Under the pieces are notes generated by a model. It ran no database searches and was not told the DNA's origin. It saw only the letters and a list, made by a program, of their open reading frames with translations. A program made the translations under genes and the position numbers. A stretch of 64,000 bases of DNA from assembly GCA_019915015.1 (NCBI GenBank), contig JAHBBC010000043.1:1-64000 (forward strand), given 5' to 3'. Positions 61,104 through 64,000 of this stretch are shown one piece after another. The stretch's first letter is position 1. Each line of letters opens with the position of its first letter. Source of the stretch: Auriscalpium vulgare. Taxonomy: Eukaryota; Basidiomycota; Agaricomycetes; Russulales; Auriscalpiaceae.

Positions 61104-61485
61104 AGTCGCGCCGGCGGAGTCGGAGGAGGCGAAGCGCGCGTACAAGCTCTTGGCAGTCGTCATGGCGAACCGCTCGGCCTTGTTCCTGCAATTGGGCAGC
61201 AAGAGGGGGATCGAGCAGGCGGTGGGCGACGGGCTGATGGCCACGATGATGGATTCGACGTACGCGAAGGGGTGCGTGGCCTGCGCTATTTTTCGCGGGT
61301 GGGATGCTCGCTGACATAGAGATGACTGGGGATGTAGGTATTATCGTCAAGCGCGCGCGTTGGTTGCCCTTGGCGACGTCGAGCGGGCGCGAGAGGTACT
61401 GGAGAAAGCGCGGGAACACGTCGCGGTGGAGGACATGCGCAGCATTGAGGACGTGTTCGCTGCGCTTCATACCACTGATAATTGA
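61104..61485 (+). pseudogene. TPR subtype B fragment, last two exons
   Basis: The frame reads RAYKLLAVVMANRSALFLQL and MATMMDSTYAKG, spliced by GTGCGT/GTAG to YYRQARALVALGDVERAREV, LEKAREHVAVEDM, ending at 61485. It matches the C-terminus of the intact subtype B gene (MDPAYAKG joined to YYRQARAWVLLGDVEKARDV). Everything upstream is missing and replaced by the CTATC microsatellite. The preserved splice sites and open frame suggest recent truncation. Confidence 0.7.
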
Positions 61486-62772
61486 TGTTGAGACTTCGCC
61501 TGTCTTTCGTCATGTAGTGAGATGTTCCTTCTGGTCCTGGTAGACTGTTGACTGTGATTCGTGCATCGTCTGACCTGTATTATACGTCCTGTGAATCTGC
61601 GTACACATCGAGTGTCCACGGTACCTCTCCCACTCCAAGGCCGAGATCGCCAGGATACAAAGGCGTGTCGATTCAAGAAGACAGTTCTGGGGGCGAGGGC
61701 TTTGAAAACGTCGACTCACGGGGGCCCAACAGTGCACGGGATCTTGATGGGGCGACAGGAACGTTTTCACTAGCATGCATTCACTTGTCAGCGACCGAGT
61801 CTGCTGCGCACCTAGATGAGCGGCCTCCGACCTCGTGGTTATTCTGACTACTGGCCACGTCGCAGTCGATGTCTACATCCCGCGCATATTACTGAGACTT
61901 CCAGCAGGCTGACTAGATCGATGGCGCTATCTACCCGTTTGGCTGGGCAGGCAGTGCGGAACGCGACGCGGCCTAGTAAGTATTCAAGTAATGTTGCACA
62001 GCCAGAAAGTCAGGGCATTGGAAAGTACGGCGGTTTCGTACGGCGCCGTAGTACGGCCGGAGTACGGCGTTGATTCCGGCTTCTCGGCGGCTTCTCGGCA
62101 CGCCCGATCCCGCCTCCTCTGATTTAGATGCCCGCTGTCCCACACCTCCGGATGCTCGCTGCCCATCCTCCAAGTCGCGCTCCCGCCCGCCGTTCACGCC
62201 GCCGCTCGTTTCCTCGGCCTCGAGCGTTACTTTGGATATGCACCTCACATATCGCTCAAATCTCCGGGCGGCAGCCACTCAACGGCCGCATTGGTGGACG
62301 CGGCTGACACCGACGACACTCGCGCACGGTACCCGCTATCACCGACGGCGCGCAACCGACAGCGGACGATAAATAGGCCAACTGAAGAGGAGTTGACAAG
62401 GAGTACAATTGGTGAGTAGCTCGCTGTGGCCATCTCGGCGCACACTTACGTCGAACAACGCAGCTCTGCTTGAACGCCATCCATCCTGCATCTCTTGCAC
62501 TTCTCTGGTGGTAACTAATGACCGAGCGTGAGTGATCCTGACTGAGTGACTGAGTAGTACACCCTGTATTATGTCTCTGTTGCGCTCGACCTGGGAGGCA
62601 GTCGATCATGCATGGCTGTCTGAATATGCCTCAAAATACTGTAGATATGCTCTAGTTATATTGTACAACGGAGCAAAATTACCGCAGTATTTATGGATGC
62701 TGGCACACTCCGCCCCACGTCGGTCGAAGTAAATCAGTATTTTTTACATCCAGTGTGCGGATGGCGAAGAGT
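61486..62772. other. intergenic
   Basis: A short frame at 61921 (MALSTRLAGQAVRNATR) is followed by a GTAAGT donor-like site but no convincing continuation. No gene is supported. Confidence 0.4.
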
Positions 62773-63029
62773 GTGAGTTACGATTCCTATGAATCGTTTC
62801 TTATGTAATCTACATACAGCATTTTTTTGACCCATGCAACGACTATCTCCGTCGCCTTTTTTGGTAATTCACTCCCACGCCCTGTCCACTTGTGTTTTCC
62901 CTCCGTCACTTTTGCTCTGGGTGATTCACATGAATTGTTACACATACAGCATTTCTTGGACCATGTAGTGCCGACAGATAATGCAGAGTAATCAAACAGC
63001 CTGGGTAGCATGAGCAGAAGTGTAAGGAT

Positions 63030-63083
63030 GATGACATCATTCCGGGTTTTAAAAATGCATTTAAAACCCGGAATGATGTCATC
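63030..63083. repeat. 54-bp palindrome, first of two in copy B
   Basis: The arms GATGACATCATTCCGGGTTT and their inverse complement flank an AT-rich centre; practically perfect. Confidence 0.85.
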
Positions 63084-63231
63084 CTCATGACTAATCATGT
63101 TCACTTCTGCAGAGACGCAGTGTCTCTCAGCAGCCTCTTGCATATATAGCACTTTTCAGACCATGTCATACCTACAGATATTGCAGACCAGGAATTGAAC
63201 ATCCAGGTAGTATGAGCAGAAGTGTAAAGAT

Positions 63232-63284
63232 GATGACATCATTCCGGGTTTTAAAATGCATTTAAAAACCCGGAATGATGTCAT
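63232..63284. repeat. 54-bp palindrome, second in copy B
   Basis: The same hairpin with one or two end differences, about 200 bp after the first. Confidence 0.85.
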
Positions 63285-63592
63285 TATCTTGACTAATCAT
63301 GTTCGCTTCCGTGGAGAGGCAATGTCACTCCACACAGCCTCTGGCAGCCCTCCACAGTACTTATTGCTGTATTGCCCAGGAACCAGGATTTTATTGCCAA
63401 CTGCCCTGGACTGTCCACCCACTGTTGCCCTATGCCATGTAGCATTGCAGGGGCTCTGAATGTATCAGTCAAGTCAAAGTAGTCTGTATCATTTGGTGTA
63501 CATTTGTTATGCATATCTGATAAAATAAGAACTCCCATAACAAGGGCAGAATCGTACCGCCGTGCTACGCATCGGCCCACTCCCAGCAAGTC

Positions 63593-64000
63593 GAGCTAGG
63601 CAATCGTGAAAGCACGACGAGCGGGCCTGCTTGGCTCGTATTACCACAGGTGCATTGTACGTTGGCCCAGCGGTCACAGTACTAGCGCTTTCAAACAGCG
63701 ATTGCGGGCGAGCGTGACGAGAAGAATTGTGGGCGGGGGAGTAGTAAAGTAGTTGGCGGTGAGCATCTGTTGGCGGGTGCAACGCCTCTGCTAACACGAC
63801 TGTCGCCACATATGCGCATGCTGCTTACGCGCTCCCGACCCGGTGAGCCTGCACAAGGACGAGAGGTATAAGGCGGCGGGGGAATAAGTAGTAAGTATAG
63901 TTGGCGGTGCGGGGCACGGTGACGTAGCAGATCGGTGTCCGATCTGAGACAGATTGCTCTGGGCCAATCTAGACCGCTCGATCGCCGTAGTCAACGCCGT
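63593..64000. other. right window edge, nothing recognised
   Basis: No gene, and no further similarity to the sequence that follows repeat copy A. Confidence 0.4.

Larger units (their letters stand above)
62773..63592. repeat. dispersed repeat, copy B
   Basis: The same start and end blocks as 145-692. Here an internal unit of about 200 bp (a CATACAGCA/CATATAGCA-like start, the palindrome and GACTAATCATGTTC) is present twice in tandem, which explains the greater length (820 against 548 bp). No coding capacity. Confidence 0.7.

Noticed and set aside
61921..62372. Possible two-exon small gene starting MALSTRLAGQ with a GTAAGT donor
   Set aside because: The putative second exon is Pro/Ser/Arg-rich without a domain, and the intron would be unusually long for this genome.

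Overview
The window is nuclear DNA of a filamentous basidiomycete, most likely an Agaricomycete (polypore-like). The evidence is GC-rich coding DNA, introns of about 46-64 nt with GTGCGT/GTGAGT/GTACGT donors, TATA boxes about 45-100 nt upstream of several starts, and proteins of families I know from Agaricomycetes (DUF6593, a seven-TM family, expanded F-box, BTB and TPR families). Gene models were built by hand from splice sites. Wherever I call a gene intact, the summed exon lengths are divisible by three.

Layout. 145-1524: a dispersed repeat abuts a 5'-truncated CHAT (caspase-like) gene. 2224-8410 (minus): a complete 11-exon KDM5/JARID1 histone H3K4 demethylase. 9548-10483 (minus): a 14-3-3 protein. 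12819-14022: a Q/Y/G/P-repeat protein with a DUF6593-like C-terminus. From about 14.4 kb to 61.5 kb lies an accessory region. Two unrelated families alternate in it, often as broken copies: an F-box family (copies near 14.5, 15.7, 18.9, 20.4, 32.3, 35.4 and 55.2 kb, plus a crumb at 17.1 kb) and a TPR family of two subtypes (copies near 21.7, 30.2, 33.4, 43.8, 45.5, 47.2, 47.9, 55.9, 57.3 and 61.1 kb). A BTB/POZ gene (17.5-18.5 kb), a decayed class 3 lipase (30.6-31.8 kb), a WD40 crumb (42 kb) and a seven-TM gene (40.1-41.4 kb) are interspersed. F-box and BTB proteins are typical adaptors of cullin ubiquitin ligases, so the region looks like a fast-evolving adaptor and scaffold repertoire.

Two well-bounded DNA transposons sit inside it. 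The first (22468-29328, 6861 bp) has 32-bp TIRs and an 8-bp target duplication. It encodes one very long protein that joins an Ulp1/C48-type SUMO-peptidase-like domain, a CCHC-type zinc-binding motif and a DDE-like transposase with P-element/THAP9-like motif order. It appears to sit in an intron of a TPR gene. The second (50470-54841, 4372 bp) is a PIF/Harbinger element with 361/372-bp TIRs, an intact Myb/SANT-like protein and a transposase carrying an Asp-to-Glu change and a frame problem. It lies inside another pair of inverted repeats (49710 and 55063), suggesting nesting. The two window ends share a direct repeat containing near-perfect 54-bp palindromes.

The strongest candidate for an under-described system is the peptidase-transposase fusion element. 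The interleaved F-box/TPR array is the second.
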